This document shows positions 13,746 to 26,721 of a stretch of 64,000 nt of DNA, piece after piece; position 1 is the first letter of the stretch, and each line of letters starts with the position of its first letter. The DNA comes from Nipponacmea schrenckii (taxonomy: Eukaryota; Mollusca; Gastropoda; Lottiidae): positions 13,268,001-13,332,000 of the forward strand of contig CM060200.1 in NCBI GenBank assembly GCA_030562195.1. The letters are read 5' to 3'. The position numbers and the translations under genes were made by a program. Under the pieces are notes generated by a model. It was not told the origin of the DNA. It searched no databases and saw only the letters and a program-made list of their open reading frames with translations.

Positions 13746-15894
13746 TTTCTTCGTGACTTTAATGTGAAATTCCAGGAATAGTTTCGACTTAGTGGTGCCA
13801 AGTTTCATTGTTTGAGGCTGAAGTTTCATGTTAAGAAATACGATTCTATGGTTGCCTGTGAATATATTACCCTAGAGAGTGATTTGTCTTTATTAGTTGT
13901 GATAGTTATACTATTCTAGATATTCCACTGAAATGCCTAATTATATTTCATAACTTGAGATTATTCATATTAGCTTGCATGTAACAAGAAAACTTAATTT
14001 GAAAACAAATTCTGTCAAAAAATTGAGATGATATCTGACAATAATTAGAATGCTTGAAAGAAAATCCAAATGACATTATCCAGAAACACAATTGAGTATT
14101 TCAAAGAGCTTTAAAAGGCTGCACTGGAAGATAGAACTGAAAACAGTGAAAGGCCATGGTTCACCATGAAAGGCCATGGTTCACCATTTTTTCAAGTTGA
14201 TTTGAGTCTTGAATATATGTAATTAGTCTTCAGCAAAACTTAACAAAACATCTATGTTTAGAAGTCCAGTAAAAGGTAACCATTTGAACATTAGCAACTA
14301 CGAAAGTATTGCTAGGACTTAAGTAAACGCACCCAACATGACACATTCACCAAATGTATACAATATTTAATAACCATCTGTCACAATGGTACTCTTTAAT
14401 TCCAACAATCTGTACTTCAATTTTAGAAACCCCATCCGATTTTGATGAACTTCAAATCAAGTACAACTAAGTATTCTATTTGAGTAAATGAGTATTTAAT
14501 GAAACATTATTTTGTCTGTCATTGATTGGTCAAATCGCTCTTTAGATTTGCACAATAGAAGGAAAACTACCAGTTGGCAATATTACTCATTATAGTTCTA
14601 TAAATGATATGATTGCATGCTGTGAATATTGTGCTTGGAATTCTTTATTACCAAGACTAATGGAATTTCACATTGAATTTACATTATGAAAATAATATTA
14701 GTAATGCCAAGTAATTGATGAAAGTTGAGTAATAATTCAATGTTTTAATTTTATACTTGAATAAACAGAGTATTTGAAGCAGTCAATGATAAAAATCAAG
14801 AGATTGTTACCAATCTTTCATCATCCAGTTGTGTAATGAATAAGATCACAGACAAAAGCTGGAGAACGAGGGATTTGGTGCAGGTTCTTTTTTTGAAAAA
14901 AAGCTTTCTGAGAATTGTTTCTATAAGTATCCATAGGAATGTCGCAAACAGCAAGAAGGCATTTCTAACCCCTGTTCTAGGGCTCAATTGAACTTTGGCA
15001 TAAATAATAATTATTTTTATAAACTCTTTATTTAACATGGATCCAAATTACACCCTGTTTAACATTCAGCCCATGGAATATCTAAACTGCAGTTCAACTA
15101 TTTCGATTCATCAACTGAAGCTACAGCTCTCTGACAAAAAAATCTAATGTTGCCTACCATGTTAAGTGTGCTTCTCAAAAGAGTAACTACTTTGTCAAAT
15201 ACTCAGTTGAAATATATTGATTTTATTTTCAAACAAAAAGGATTCTCTTAAAAATAATCTGTAAAAAATATGTGCATTGCTTTATATACACCAGTTTTAC
15301 TTATTCAATATCTCTTAGCCTAGCCTAGCCTTAAGGGGAGCAAAATGTTAGAATAGAAAATAGCTCTATTTATAACAATAAACATCAATTTAAAGCTCTT
15401 ATAGTTTGTTTACATAATGTATTTTACAAGTAAACAATAATTCTACCCTACAATTTGATTTCAGATAAAATACCCTGATTCAAATTCAACAGATTAGTTA
15501 TCTTAAAAAAACAAAATGGCCGAGTTGTAAATGCTGAGATAATTTGTTTTTTAATGAAATAAGTTGAAAGGAATGGGAAATTAGACAAACAGCTTTTACC
15601 ATTAGATTTTTACACTCTTTATACTTCGAGTCGAAAACTGATAAAACCTTTTATTTCAACATTGGTTAGAATCAACAGGAGATCGGTGCCTAATCTGAGA
15701 GTCTGACACTACTAGCAGACAATTACCATATTGAATGTAGTGGAATTAGAACCTCACTTTCAATAATTAGTCCAGTAATGTGATTGAGACCGAAGCTCCA
15801 GTGAAGCAGAAGTAATGATCGGAGATAGACGGACTGTTTGCGTTGATTGTCAGATTGCTGATGTTGACTCACAATCTTGTCAAACAGTACATAT

Positions 15895-16215
15895 TGTCAG
15901 AAATATCATGTATCTATAGATATAGAAGAAATCTTATAATACTCTGTTAATATCTTATTATAACCTTCTATATTATTATCAATATTCTTTAATAATCTTA
16001 TAACCATCTATAATACACTAGCTTTCATTATCTTTTCTTGTAAAATCTTATAACTTTTTATAATACATTTCTATTTTAGAAAATTCAACCAGAAATATCA
16101 TGTACATGTATCTATAGATATAGAAGCAATCTTATAATACTCTGTTAATATCTTATTATAACCTTCTATATTATTATCAATATTCTTTAATAATCTCATA
16201 ACCTTCTATTTCAAA
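15895..16215. repeat. Direct duplication, ~190 bp period
   Basis: aaatatcatgtatctataga through ttctttaataatctyataac occurs at 15901 and again at 16092 with few changes (one extra acatgt). Recent local duplication in AT-rich DNA. Confidence 0.85.
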
Positions 16216-16609
16216 AAAATTTAACAGAAATACTCTGTTCATCATTAACTTTTTCCTTAATAATCTCATAACCTTCATAACAGATTGAACCTTATTAAAA
16301 ATTCTGATATATCATCAAAGACCCAATAGGTCTAGGATTGAACCCTGGATCCTTTGCTTGCAAACATCTCTAAAAATAATCTAGAAATATCATGCATTTA
16401 TAGATATAATTAAAATAATATAGTTAGAATCTAAACATCAATCATTATGTAACAGCCTTACTTTCTACAGCAAAAGCCATTGTATTATAAATTTCTTATT
16501 TTTGTTATGGAAAATGATAGCATCAATATACATCATTTCAGTTTTCAATCATCTGTGAATCTTGCAACTATGCTTAAACAAAGCTTATAGCTTTGCCAAT
16601 AGTGACATC

Positions 16610-16765
16610 ATAAAATGCTTAGTTTTACAGAAATTGCAGGAACCACAGATGTCTTACTTAAAAATGGAATGGTGCAAATTAACACATAAGTGTTCCTGAC
16701 ATACATACAATTTTTAGAAAATCTCTTTAATAATCTTCAAGAATACTGAAAGCAGTGCCTTTTAT
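16610..16765 (+). repeat. Dispersed repeat A, copy 2
   Basis: Best-preserved copy: taaaatgcttagttttacag, aattgcaggaaccacagatg, aaaaatggaatggtgcaaat, acatacaatttttagaaaat. A related piece (acataaaatttttagaaaac) occurs near 5110. Confidence 0.65.
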
Positions 16766-19700
16766 TCCACAAATATTTGCTTACAGACATGTTATTACGC
16801 CATTATATTGACAAAAGGGTTTTCAAGAAAAAATTGGTGATGAACAAACATTAGTAACAATTACAGCAAACTATAAAAAAGAGATGAGTCACAGCATTCA
16901 TTATCTTCTAATGAGATCTAAATGCAGAAAATAGTCAAACACATGATCAAAAACACAAATAACTTGTTCATTGTGGTTACAAAACATAACGATCATGACA
17001 TTCCCAAAACTACAGAATATTTCCTTAAGTATTTTCCATGTCTGGATCTCCCAGGGTTAATGAACTTAACATGAAATAAGTGTCCATTCTACACTCAGAA
17101 TATCAATATATGTTCTGCAGGGATGCTGTCCATTCATAATATTGGTCTCTTTCCCCCTTAAGATTCCACAGAGTAACAACAAAGGTGCTGTAGTGGAAGA
17201 TTAAGAGAGCCTTCCCCAGAAAAATTGGTATTTTCGAGAAATTTTGAAAGGAAAATTTGATAAATTAAAATTTCCCCTACATTTTGAATATTATGGGCAA
17301 CAAGATGGTGGCGACAAACCCATATTCTGAAGTCCATGAATATGCCAAATTAAGCATAGGCCTAAGGCTACTAAGGAAATTTCTGCTCTTTGATATTTGA
17401 TAGAATGTGACAAAGGACTTAACCCCACCATATTTCATAAACCCTAAAAAAACCTATCTATCCAACTTTACAAAATTATTAAGCATCACTTTCATCTTGA
17501 ACAATTGACTAATGTTGCAAAATAGCTAAATACTTTTGGAAACCACTTTACCCTCAAAAAAGAAACCTTGGATTAAAAAAACAAGATTTAGCAAAATAAA
17601 CAAGTCTATGGCAATTTCCTGAATAATTCTTAAGAACCAATATTTAAGGAATGATTCCAGACTATTCCAATGAAGAATAAGTAGTTTAATCAAATTTTAG
17701 ACATTTGCTAGACTTTCTCCCATATAATTTGCGTGAAAATTACCTCACTTGATCAAAATTGATGGGAATTTGGTAATTCTATTAGAATTTGATAGTGACC
17801 TTAAATCCATTCTTCAGAAGATATTTGTGTCAGATTTGAACCTTGATGTCCATCATTTCAACAGTAAATAATTCACTCTTCATATACAGACTAAGAAATT
17901 ATCTTTATTCTGATAAAAATAGATTGACTTATTACCATATATGGAATAAAATAAAATATCAGAAGCAATTCAGAAAGACTCAGCCACCAAGCATTTAATA
18001 AAAATTAAAGTTTCATTGGAAAGAGCAAGAAGATCTCTTGCTGATCTGATACAAATAAAAATGTCAAAACAAACTGCATTTACATTACAATTATTTATAG
18101 ATATCCTGGAACACTAGATCCAATACATTTACAGCAGCACAAGTATAATCTATCAGGCAATCATAAGTTGACCCCGAATTAAGTAAGTGGTTAATGTTTT
18201 GGGCAACTGCCTTTTAATAACATTGTTTGCAATATTTATAAACAGCTCAATAAATGGTCCACTAAATTTCAATACTTTCTACAAGGAAATCCAAGGTTAA
18301 ATGGCAAATTTGGTTCCACTGTTTTAAATATATGGAAGGAAGAAACAAACTGTGAAAAAGCAAGAAATAACTTCAAAAATGTTAATAATTTATGGAAACA
18401 GACTGTAACTCAATAATTTGAATACATCAGAAATTTTTTTTTTAAATCTCTGAAATTTGTACATTTTCTCTCCAGTAACTGAGAAATTTGGGTCCTGTTT
18501 CACAAATTTTAACACAGATACAATCAAAATTTTAAGAAATACAGTAACCTGATTGGTTAATAAAAACTCAATTTTAGTGACCGATCTGACCATTGGGACA
18601 CTAAAATCATCTTAATTTTAAATTTTAAAAAATATGAACTTACTAATCTCAAGGGTGTAACTTGACTAGATCAGATTAAACTAAAACTATTATTTTTCAT
18701 CACTCTAATTGTTCTAATATATTTATTATAGTTTGACGTCTGCCCTTCAACTTCCTGTTCATATGACACAGGATTTCAGCCTGTTTTAAATCAACCATTA
18801 TAAAAGCTATAGAATAAACATTATTATATTATCTTATGTCAAATAATAATATTATTACAAGTAAAATAACACAATATATCACTGTTGCTTTTATTTATTG
18901 TTAAAAGTTATTTTGTGACAACATCACAGGAAATTTTTAAATGACTCATCTAATAAGTGTTTCATTATTTTTTAGTAAACTAGATTTTTATGACAGTCAA
19001 TAACAGGCCAGTAGTGAGACTTGATTGTTTAGAGGGACAAGTAATACATATGAGGAGGGGAAAGGTGTATGGTCTAAGTTCAAGTTGGTCAGTTTAGGGA
19101 GGCAATACTCACCCTAGCCATAGACAAGCAAAGCCAGTGCTCTAATGGAGAATATCTGTTTTAAGACCTTTCAGCATGTGAAGTATTTTAAAAAGAATGC
19201 TGGAAAGTTTTTTCAATAGGTTAATGAAATGTATTCTAGAAATGATACCATTTGAAGACAACTACAAGATAAACTAAATTTGAACCCTTTCTGCTCCAAA
19301 ATTAACTCAAGAAGTAAAAGTACACTAATTCAAAATCAGTGTGCAACAATGACAATGTACATTTAAAATCAATCTCAATTGAAATTCAAATTCTAAACAA
19401 GCAGAAAAGTATACTTATGATCATATATGCCTATTTGAAAAGGACTGTATAATAACAATATTTATCACTTTACAAGGAAAGGTAAATTGAAGTGGCAATG
19501 TGCACCTACTTTTTATTTTTAAATATCAATACCTTAAAGAAAATATTTGATAATCAGATGCTTTTTAAAAAGTTACACAAAGCAGGCCTATTATGTATTT
19601 ATATACTACAATATATATTCAATTAGCATCACAGATTTTTTTATTTTCTTATTTTGTATTTTTTTGTATATGTTCTATTATAATTTTTAGTCTACTAATA

Positions 19701-20004
19701 GTTTGCTACATGTACTTCTCCATTTCTGTCTTTATTCACATCATTGTGTCTAAATTGTTTGTTTTGTTTTCTTGTATTGCTTTGAGCACTTGTGGTGTAA
19801 CTTATGCAACAAAATTATTATTATTATTTAAATATCTCATTTCATAACATATTAAGAAGGAATTGTAAAGAAAGATAATTTAGTGTATATCGAATATGGA
19901 TATTTCTTTCAGATGATCATCTGAGTGTTTCTATTGTAAATTATCCATTTATATTGATGGATTCATTACAAAATTGAAAATTTAAGGGGATTCTGAAGAG
20001 GCAG
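16766..20004. other. Non-coding, nothing firm
   Basis: A minus-strand donor-like word gtgagt at 19106-19111 follows a short GC-richer piece (19112-19140). ORF 19593-19847 is a hydrophobic T-rich artefact. Confidence 0.35.
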
Positions 20005-20125
20005 ATATGTAGCTAAGGCACTGGTGGGATCAATTTGCACCATTCCAATTTTCAGTTAAACATCTTTGGCTCTTGCAATTCAAATAAAAGTAAGCATTTT
20101 ATATTGTCACCATCTTAAAAGATGC
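20005..20125 (-). repeat. Dispersed repeat A, copy 3
   Basis: Minus strand: ataaaatgcttacttttatt, gccaaagatgtttaactgaa, aattggaatggtgcaaattg, then ccagtgcc. Collinear with copy 2. Confidence 0.6.
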
Positions 20126-20470
20126 TATTGATATAGTCATATCACGATGGTTCTTATTATATCACAATAGTAAAGCATAGATTAAGTGGAACTGCTAGAA
20201 CCACAGTTGAGTGATCTAGTGTCACAAGCCCTTTAAAAAGAAATTGATAAATCCTTATGCAAGGAGAGATTTTTTAAACAATTCTTGTTTTTCTGAGACT
20301 TGTGGAAAGACTACCATCCTAACCAATACTTTAACGAAGCCAATTGCAAGAGATAATAATGTCTAATATTTAGTCATATTTATCAGAAGAACACAGAAAG
20401 AGAGATTTTCTATCTTAATCTCTAGAGAGCTCATGTTAATGGTTTGTCAATACCGCTAATAGCTACTCAC

Positions 20471-20640
20471 TGCTTTCGGGTCAATTTGCGTACAATTCCA
20501 GCATTTCTAATCATTCTACTCCCAAACTGGGCTCGGAACTTATCAAATATTATAACAACCAGTCGATTGATATGATAGTTTGATACCATGGTGTATGAAT
20601 TATTATTCATGATCTTTGAACCATATTGTTTCCGTAGAAA
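20471..20640 (-). CDS. Possible internal exon of a minus-strand gene
   Basis: Minus strand: acceptor ttgtcctttctag, open frame of 56 codons from the acceptor, then donor aagca/gtgagt. The peptide includes INRLVVIIFDKF, RAQFGSRMIRNAGIVRKLTR. The upstream stop codon is the acceptor TAG itself, as for a true exon edge. Phases are 0 in, 2 out. Not recognised as any family. Basic-rich C-terminal half. Confidence 0.3.
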
Positions 20641-21554
20641 CTAGAAAGGACAAATATCACACGTCAGTTTTGCTGTCATGATCGAAAAAACTAAGACATT
20701 TGATCAGGCCTTTGGCATCAAATATTTTAGAATGTCATGAGTTAAGGAAAGGTGAGGGAAGAGAGACTGTGGAATTTGGAATATAACATAAATCAGTACA
20801 ATGGGGACTGGGGACAGCATAATGTAATAAGCATAGTTCTTATTTCTTTAGCAAATCTAACTATTGCTTTTTCACAACAAGCTATTCTCAAACCAGATGA
20901 AACAACAGGCTAATGCAGAAGTCTAGAAAAGGGCCTCATCTTGCATTCCCTTACTTTTTATTTCATCAACTTTTCAATAAAGATTTATGAGAGACTAAAT
21001 CCAGCTGCAATGATCAATGATCTCCCAAGTCACTATAAATATTGAATCTTAACCCCTCATCCTATTAATTTCAATATGCTAACTAACTAGAAGTAACCCT
21101 ATATATTTTTTTTATCTCTACTTCTGTTTTCAATTTGTTTGTAATGAATAGAGTTGAATAGATGAAATAAAAGACTCATTAATAATTCTATTCAGGTTTT
21201 TACCAGTCTCTTCTCCAGAGATTTATTATTGAAATCAGTAGAAATCGAAGCTTCCAATGTGTCAAAAGCTTTTACGCAATATTTCAAAATACAAAATATG
21301 TTCATTTTAATAATTGTCTGAATAGTCTGAAATATTGAGCTCCGATCTGATGCCTCCATCTTCACTATCTGAAATTTCAGTCTGGATATTGCTATGATTA
21401 AAGTAGCATAATTTCATGCTTTTTCCCTCCAGTCATAAAGGCAGCACAAAGTTTTGCTTCCTTCTCCCATACAACGAGCATGTGTCCTTGAGGCAGACAT
21501 TTTAAAGAATATCATTGACCTCTGCTTTACACATAAGAATTAAAACCCCAGCAA
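20641..21554. other. Non-coding, nothing recognised
   Basis: AT-rich without repeats that I could match elsewhere in the window. Confidence 0.4.
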
Positions 21555-21652
21555 AATTTCCCTCACATCACAAACGCTGCATGGCATTGTCCGTCTTCAT
21601 TAGCCCATAGGGTGCAGAAAAATAGAATGTAAAACTCTGTTCATTTCATTTT
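21555..21652 (+). mobile_element. SINE-like repeat D, copy 3
   Basis: Contains agcaaaatttccctcacatc, gctgcatggcattgtccgtc, ttcattagcccatagggtgc and agaatgtaaaactctgttca followed by tttcatt. This is the same order as the copies at 36.6 kb (minus) and 51.0 kb. Confidence 0.6.
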
Positions 21653-22527
21653 TTACAATCCAGCATTTCGATTGGAATTTATCTGAAACACCTGTTCAGC
21701 ATGAGATGAGCTCTTGCTAATAAAATTTTTTTTATGTAAATGTCTCAATTCTAATTACAAGGTTGGTGTATTGACTTTTTCACACTCCAGATATTTTCAT
21801 TATGAATAGGAATTCCTTCAAACATAAAACACAGAAATACAATACATGTATTTTTTATTGCTAAAGGCAAATCAGCTGCAAAGTTATAATCAATGACATG
21901 ACATTGTTCTAGAGCAGAAAAGAATGTGCTTGTCAACAAATCATAGAAATAATGTTATATTTAACAACAGTAGATAAGAGCTTTCACAGTCGCAAAGGAA
22001 ATATTCGGATTATCTTGTACATCAGCAATTGCCAATTCCTTAAGGCATTACCATTTAAATATTTTACTGTTTAACTATCAGATTTATTTCAAGGCAATTG
22101 ATTTTTCAGAAGATACTCAAAATTTCAGACTCCAACATCACCATTATCTTGAATACTACAGAGAAAACTTGGTGAAGAAAACCTTCTCTCTCTAGACATG
22201 TGGGATATAAGTTATTGGTGAAAATTATTCAGCTTCCAATTTCTTTTAAAAACTGTCCGTAAATCAATTATGCTTAAAACACTCTAGAGATGGTTATTTT
22301 CTTGTCTTTAATATTCAAGAGCAAAATCAATAGTGTATCAGAAACAACCAAACAGTTTTACAAAATAACACTTTTAGATTTTAAAGTTCTTACAGTCAAC
22401 TTGAGGTGCCACAGACGATGTTACATTAGTGAATTCTATAATCTTTCTTTTGCCATGAATCAAAATATCTCATTTTGTATTAAATCGACTTTGGCGAAAA
22501 CGTATTGTAATCGTTCGGATTATTTTA
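21653..22527. other. Non-coding, nothing recognised
   Basis: Short open frames at 21751-21939 and 22290-22550 have no recognisable content. Confidence 0.4.
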
Positions 22528-22546
22528 TTTTTTTTTTTTTTTTTTT
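22528..22546. repeat. Poly-T tract
   Basis: A 19-base T run. It may be the A tail of a minus-strand retroposed copy lying to its right, next to the tract with ETS-type words. Confidence 0.6.
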
Positions 22547-22549
22547 GTA

Positions 22550-23560
22550 ATTCTTGGATGAGTTTGCAGACAAACTGGTAAAAGGTGCAGAAATTCTAAA
22601 TCTACAGTTGATCTTAGAATGATTTCTATTATCAAATAAAACAAAACCGGAAGTTCTATCTCTGACAGGAAGTGAGAACCGGAAGTTCATGTTTTTTTGC
22701 TTTAGCAAGTTTATTTTCAGTTCGATTTTGACCGGATTTTCAGATTTGAAAACTTCAATGTATTTGTCAACTAACAATTATAGGTTTTATGCAATTAGGT
22801 TAAATATTTTACCCACGATTTGCAATTCAATATTCAAGGGTCATCGGCAAAAATTTCAGACCGTGATTTCTCCTTTAATATAAATGGTAAAATTTTGTAA
22901 CTTTACCAGTTGATAGGCGATATGTTTATAATTTTTGAAAAAATGTGAAAATAAAAATTCCACTTCCGGTTTAGCCTCAAATGACGTAATTACGTAACTT
23001 CCGGTCTATAACTGCTAGGTGAAAAGTGAAAACTGTTTTATAAATAACTTGTCAATAGTAATTGATTTGACCTAAATAATTAGGTCAAGCTGCCATATCG
23101 GCCGCCATTTTGAATTTTCGTTACAATTCTTAAATCCGAAATTCAGACACTACTGATAGACCGATTTTGATGAAATTTAGCACATAGATACAATGGATCA
23201 TTATCTACCTTTTCTTGGAGACCGATTTACAAATTTCGTATTTTCTTTCGAATTATTTAAATTTCGATTTTTTCAAAATTAGGTCACTTTAACGGGTACG
23301 GAAGGTGTGACCCACTTAATCTATGACCTTGAATTTGGCTTACTTAAAAAATTCATAGAGATAAGTGTACTTAAATACAGCAAAAATTGATAATTTTCAT
23401 ATTTTCGCCATCATTAACCGTTACGGAAGGTGTGACCTAATTATTTTATGACTTTGAAAACTAGGTCAAATGATATTCAATATATTGTCTAGATGTAGGT
23501 AATTGCAAATTTAGCCTACATAATATTTTAAGGCTCTCGAAATACGTTCATAATTGTAAG
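22550..23560. mobile_element. Probable old transposon tract with repeated ETS- and AGGTCA-type words
   Basis: Contains four CCGGAAGT words (22647, 22679, and reversed at 22962, 22997), tgacgtaattacgtaa at 22982, and a locally duplicated phrase cggaaggtgtgacc (about 23300 and 23425). Several aggtca/tgacct words include a facing pair tgacctaaataattaggtca at 23069. No protein coding seen. It may be one repeat with internal promoter-like sites. Confidence 0.4.
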
Positions 23561-23589
23561 CAATTCTAGTTTTGTATGAAATTGTTTTT

Positions 23590-24835
23590 AGTAATAAGCA
23601 GAGCCCCTCTAGCTTAATAGTTATTATGAACCTACAGAGCACATCATGCTTAATTGTTTTCAATGACTTGAAAAGTACATTTAGCTAAATTGTATCCATA
23701 AACCTACAGAGCACATCTACCTAAATTGTTTCCAAAAGCCTACAGAGCACATCTACCTTAATTGTTTTCAATAACCTGCAGAGTACATCTAGCTAAATTG
23801 TTCCAAAAGCCAGTAGCACACATCTTATTAGATCTAGTTAAACTACTTCTAACAACCAACAGAGCATATTTAGCTAAATTGTTTTCAATAACCTGCAGAG
23901 TACAACTAGCTAAATTGTTTTAAATAACCTGCAGAGTACATCTAGCTAAATTGTTTTCAAAAACCTGCAGAGTACATCTTGCTAATAGTTTTCATTTACA
24001 TGTATATGCAAAAAACATATAGCTGAATTGTTTTCAATTATCCGCAGTTTACATCTAGTTACATTGTTTTCAAAGGCTTGCAGAGTACATCAGGCTAAAT
24101 CGTTTTCAATAACCTACAGAGTACATGTAGATGTATTGTTTTCAATAACATGCAGAGTACATCTAGCTAAATTGTTTTCAATAACCTGCAGAGTACATCT
24201 AGCTGAATTGTTTCTATAACCTGCAGAGTACATCTAGCTGAATTGTTTTCAATAACCTGCAGAGTACATGTAGCTGAATTGTTTTCAATTACCTGCAGAG
24301 TACATCTAGCTGAATTGTTTCTATAACCTGCAGAGTACATATAGCTGAATTGTTTTCAATAACTTGCAGAGTACATCTAGCTGAATTGTTTTCAATAACC
24401 TGCAGAGTACATGTAGCTGAATTGTTTTCAATAACCTGCAGAGTACATCTAGCTGAATTGTTTTCAATAACCTGCAGAGTACATGTAGCTGAATTGTTTT
24501 CAATAACCTGCAGAATACAACTAGCTGAATTTTTTTCAATAACCTGCACAGTACATCTAGCTGAATTGTTTCTATAACCTGCAGAGTACATGTAGCTGAA
24601 TTGGTTTCAATAACCTGCAGAGTACATCTAGCTGAATTGTTTTCAATAACCTGCACAGTACATCTAGCTGAATTGTTTCTATAACCTGCAGAGTACATGT
24701 AGCTGAATTGGTTTCAATAACCTGCAGACTACAACTAGCTGAATTGTTTTCAATAACCTGCACAGTACATCTAGCTGAATTGTTTTTAATAACCCGAAGA
24801 GTACATCTTTTTATCAACCGTTGAGAGCTAAATTG
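23590..24835. repeat. 36-bp satellite array
   Basis: About 34 units of ttgttttcaataacctgcag, agtacatctagctgaa. The left third (23590-24000) is diverged, the right part (24080-24790) nearly homogeneous, with alternating catct/catgt variants that suggest a higher-order 72-bp unit. Because 36 is a multiple of three, long open frames appear on both strands and are not genes. Confidence 0.95.
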
Positions 24836-25307
24836 TTTTCAATAATTCCAAATGGGTATCTAGGTATAGGCTAGTTAACCAAATACCATAAGTATCAGCA
24901 GAAAAAATGGACTGTCATGACTTATGTGGGTGAGAGTCTCTCCATAGCTTTTTTTAATAAAAACATAAGCTTGCATGATGACAAGACATAACTCTTCTCA
25001 ATCTATTTCCTTACTTTCTAGAAATTACTACAGATCACTTAATATTATATGGTATAAAAGAATAAAAGCTTAACATCATAAAGATATTGACAATGACAAT
25101 GTTGATACTATTAGGTCAAACATTATCTAGGTTTTGCCATAATGTCATTCTAAAAAGGTAAATTAATCATTCAGAAATTTCATTTAATCATCCTCTGTTA
25201 GGAATTTTTGCTGTAAAAGTATAATTTAGAAAGAGCTAAACAAAAAACACCCAGTGTTGCTTTGTGAAACAGATAAAAACACCAAGAGACTAAAGTGTTT
25301 TACTCAC

Positions 25308-25440
25308 CATATTTCTTCAGGCTGTCTTCTGTCATATAACACCTTAAAATACAGATTATCTCAGTTTTTGCTCGGCTGTAAACTGACTGTATTACAGTTT
25401 GACCTGTAAACGTAGATTATTGACTAGCTATAAAACGAGT
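25308..25440 (-). CDS. Possible first exon of a minus-strand gene
   Basis: Minus strand: a strong donor, aaatatg/gtgagt, at 25307. Upstream is an ATG at 25335 reading MTEDSLKKY plus one base, in a context of moderate GC with an E2F-like box further upstream. A second frame ends in ATG exactly at the donor. No downstream partner exon was proven, so this is suggestive only. Its gene would run leftwards into 1-25 kb. Confidence 0.3.
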
Positions 25441-25449
25441 GGCGGGAAA
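25441..25449 (-). promoter_or_regulatory. E2F-like site
   Basis: ggcgggaaa (minus strand tttcccgcc) is an exact E2F/DP consensus, about 105 bases upstream of the candidate minus-strand start codon at 25335 and 700 bases left of any plus-strand candidate. It may mark a promoter; chance occurrence is possible. Confidence 0.3.
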
Positions 25450-26382
25450 ACTCTCTACGATCTCTCTATAGAAAGAGGGTATTGATCGTTTCCATTGTGG
25501 AAACAACCATCTAAAACTTCTCATAAAGCTTTATCAAGACAGAGTTACAGCATTGAGTAATGTTTACAATGAAACTGGAAGTAGTTACGACAAATATTTC
25601 CCCAGCACAGATGGTTACATGCGTTCAAGGTCGTTCAAGGTTATTCCAGATTCACTGAGAACGGAGGTGTCCACTTTACTCGAATTTGACAAAATTATTA
25701 ATTCAAGACCTAATAAAATTATACTGTGGTCAGAGAATTGCACGTGGGGAGCACCGGAGCACCTTTGTACTCTTCTATTAACAATACTTTTCATTTCCAC
25801 TACATACTTACAGTAATTGAACTAAAATAATGGCCACAGATTCGGTTAACATTTCCTTCTTTGATTTAAAAGATCATGTAATTTCTCTTTCGTTCAGCTA
25901 AAAAAAAATGCATAAAATAGTAATTCTTATCTGTAAAGAATGAAATGTCTCAATGGCTTTCAAGTGATAGAATCTATTCCTGGAACAATTCCAAGCTAAA
26001 ATATAATTTCCTTCACCCCAACACTTCACACAATTGACAAAATGCATAATGAGGCTTTTCTGTGGCAGATGAATGTCTGGATGGCTTTCAAAAAACCTTT
26101 TAATTGACCTTTGACACGACTATTGATCCTGGGTTCTATGTAATATTCCAATATCTTTTTTATTTGATTTTTAATCAGAGTTTTACATTCAAACTGATCA
26201 TATGATATTCTTAATTCCCCGCTCTGTTGGTCTGATCGTGAAATTTACAATATATCTTATCAATACCAAGTCATTTCATATTCTTCACATCTTCTTTAAT
26301 TCTGCACAAATAAAAAAAAGTTCAATCATTTCGCGGGGTTTGTAGAACCATCAGACATAAGCCGACTTGAGATATTAATCTG
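25450..26382. other. Undetermined stretch with an 87-codon ORF
   Basis: The plus-strand ORF 25553-25816 (TTG start, MSNVYNETGSSYDKYFPSTD) ends in a hydrophobic run that includes a T/C-rich tract and cag, so it may be intron-acceptor sequence rather than protein. No function assigned. Confidence 0.25.
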
Positions 26383-26442
26383 ATGTTTTGGAAAGGAAAT
26401 TTAAGCTTTATTGCCGGGATTTTCTACTGTGTGTTTGTGATG
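26383..26442 (+). CDS. Candidate signal-peptide ORF a
   Basis: A short ORF, MFWKGNLSFIAGIFYCVFVM then stop, with a basic start and hydrophobic core. It could be a first coding exon ending at one of two weak gtgtgt-type donors inside the ORF. It would precede the tentative exon at 26722. Only hydrophobicity and position support it. Confidence 0.2.
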
Positions 26443-26721
26443 TGATATTTTCAATGATAATCTAATAAAGCTATTCAAGCCAATATAACATTTGTTATCA
26501 CCTTTTGACATGCTGCTACTTCAGAAAACATTCCAATATTCCGAAATAAATCAACAAAAATATTAGTGAAATATTTCATTCCTTTGTCAATAATACGAGT
26601 TTTTTTTAGTGGCGGTTATGTAATAACCAAATGGACGGAAATTTGAACTGGAAAAGATGACCCGGCCAATCTATTATATGGTTGGGGTTGGGGAACGCTG
26701 ATGGTGTTACTAATGTTGTAG

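Larger units (their letters stand above)
11216..15894. other. Non-coding with weak candidates only
   Basis: Besides the 11.6-kb ORF and the 13.6-kb GC-richer segment listed, there is a 20-base duplication (tgaaaggccatggttcacca at 14147 and 14167). Nothing else is supported. Confidence 0.4.

Noticed and set aside
16325..16350. tRNA B-box-like word (ggttcaatcc on minus)
   Set aside because: No A box or cloverleaf at the right distance; not called as tRNA or SINE.
19593..19847. 84-codon hydrophobic ORF
   Set aside because: T-rich low-complexity sequence gives Phe/Ile/Leu runs by composition; no acceptable context.
24028..24817. Several long open frames on both strands (up to 125 codons)
   Set aside because: They are by-products of a 36-bp satellite whose unit is a multiple of three; peptides are pure repeats with no initiation context.
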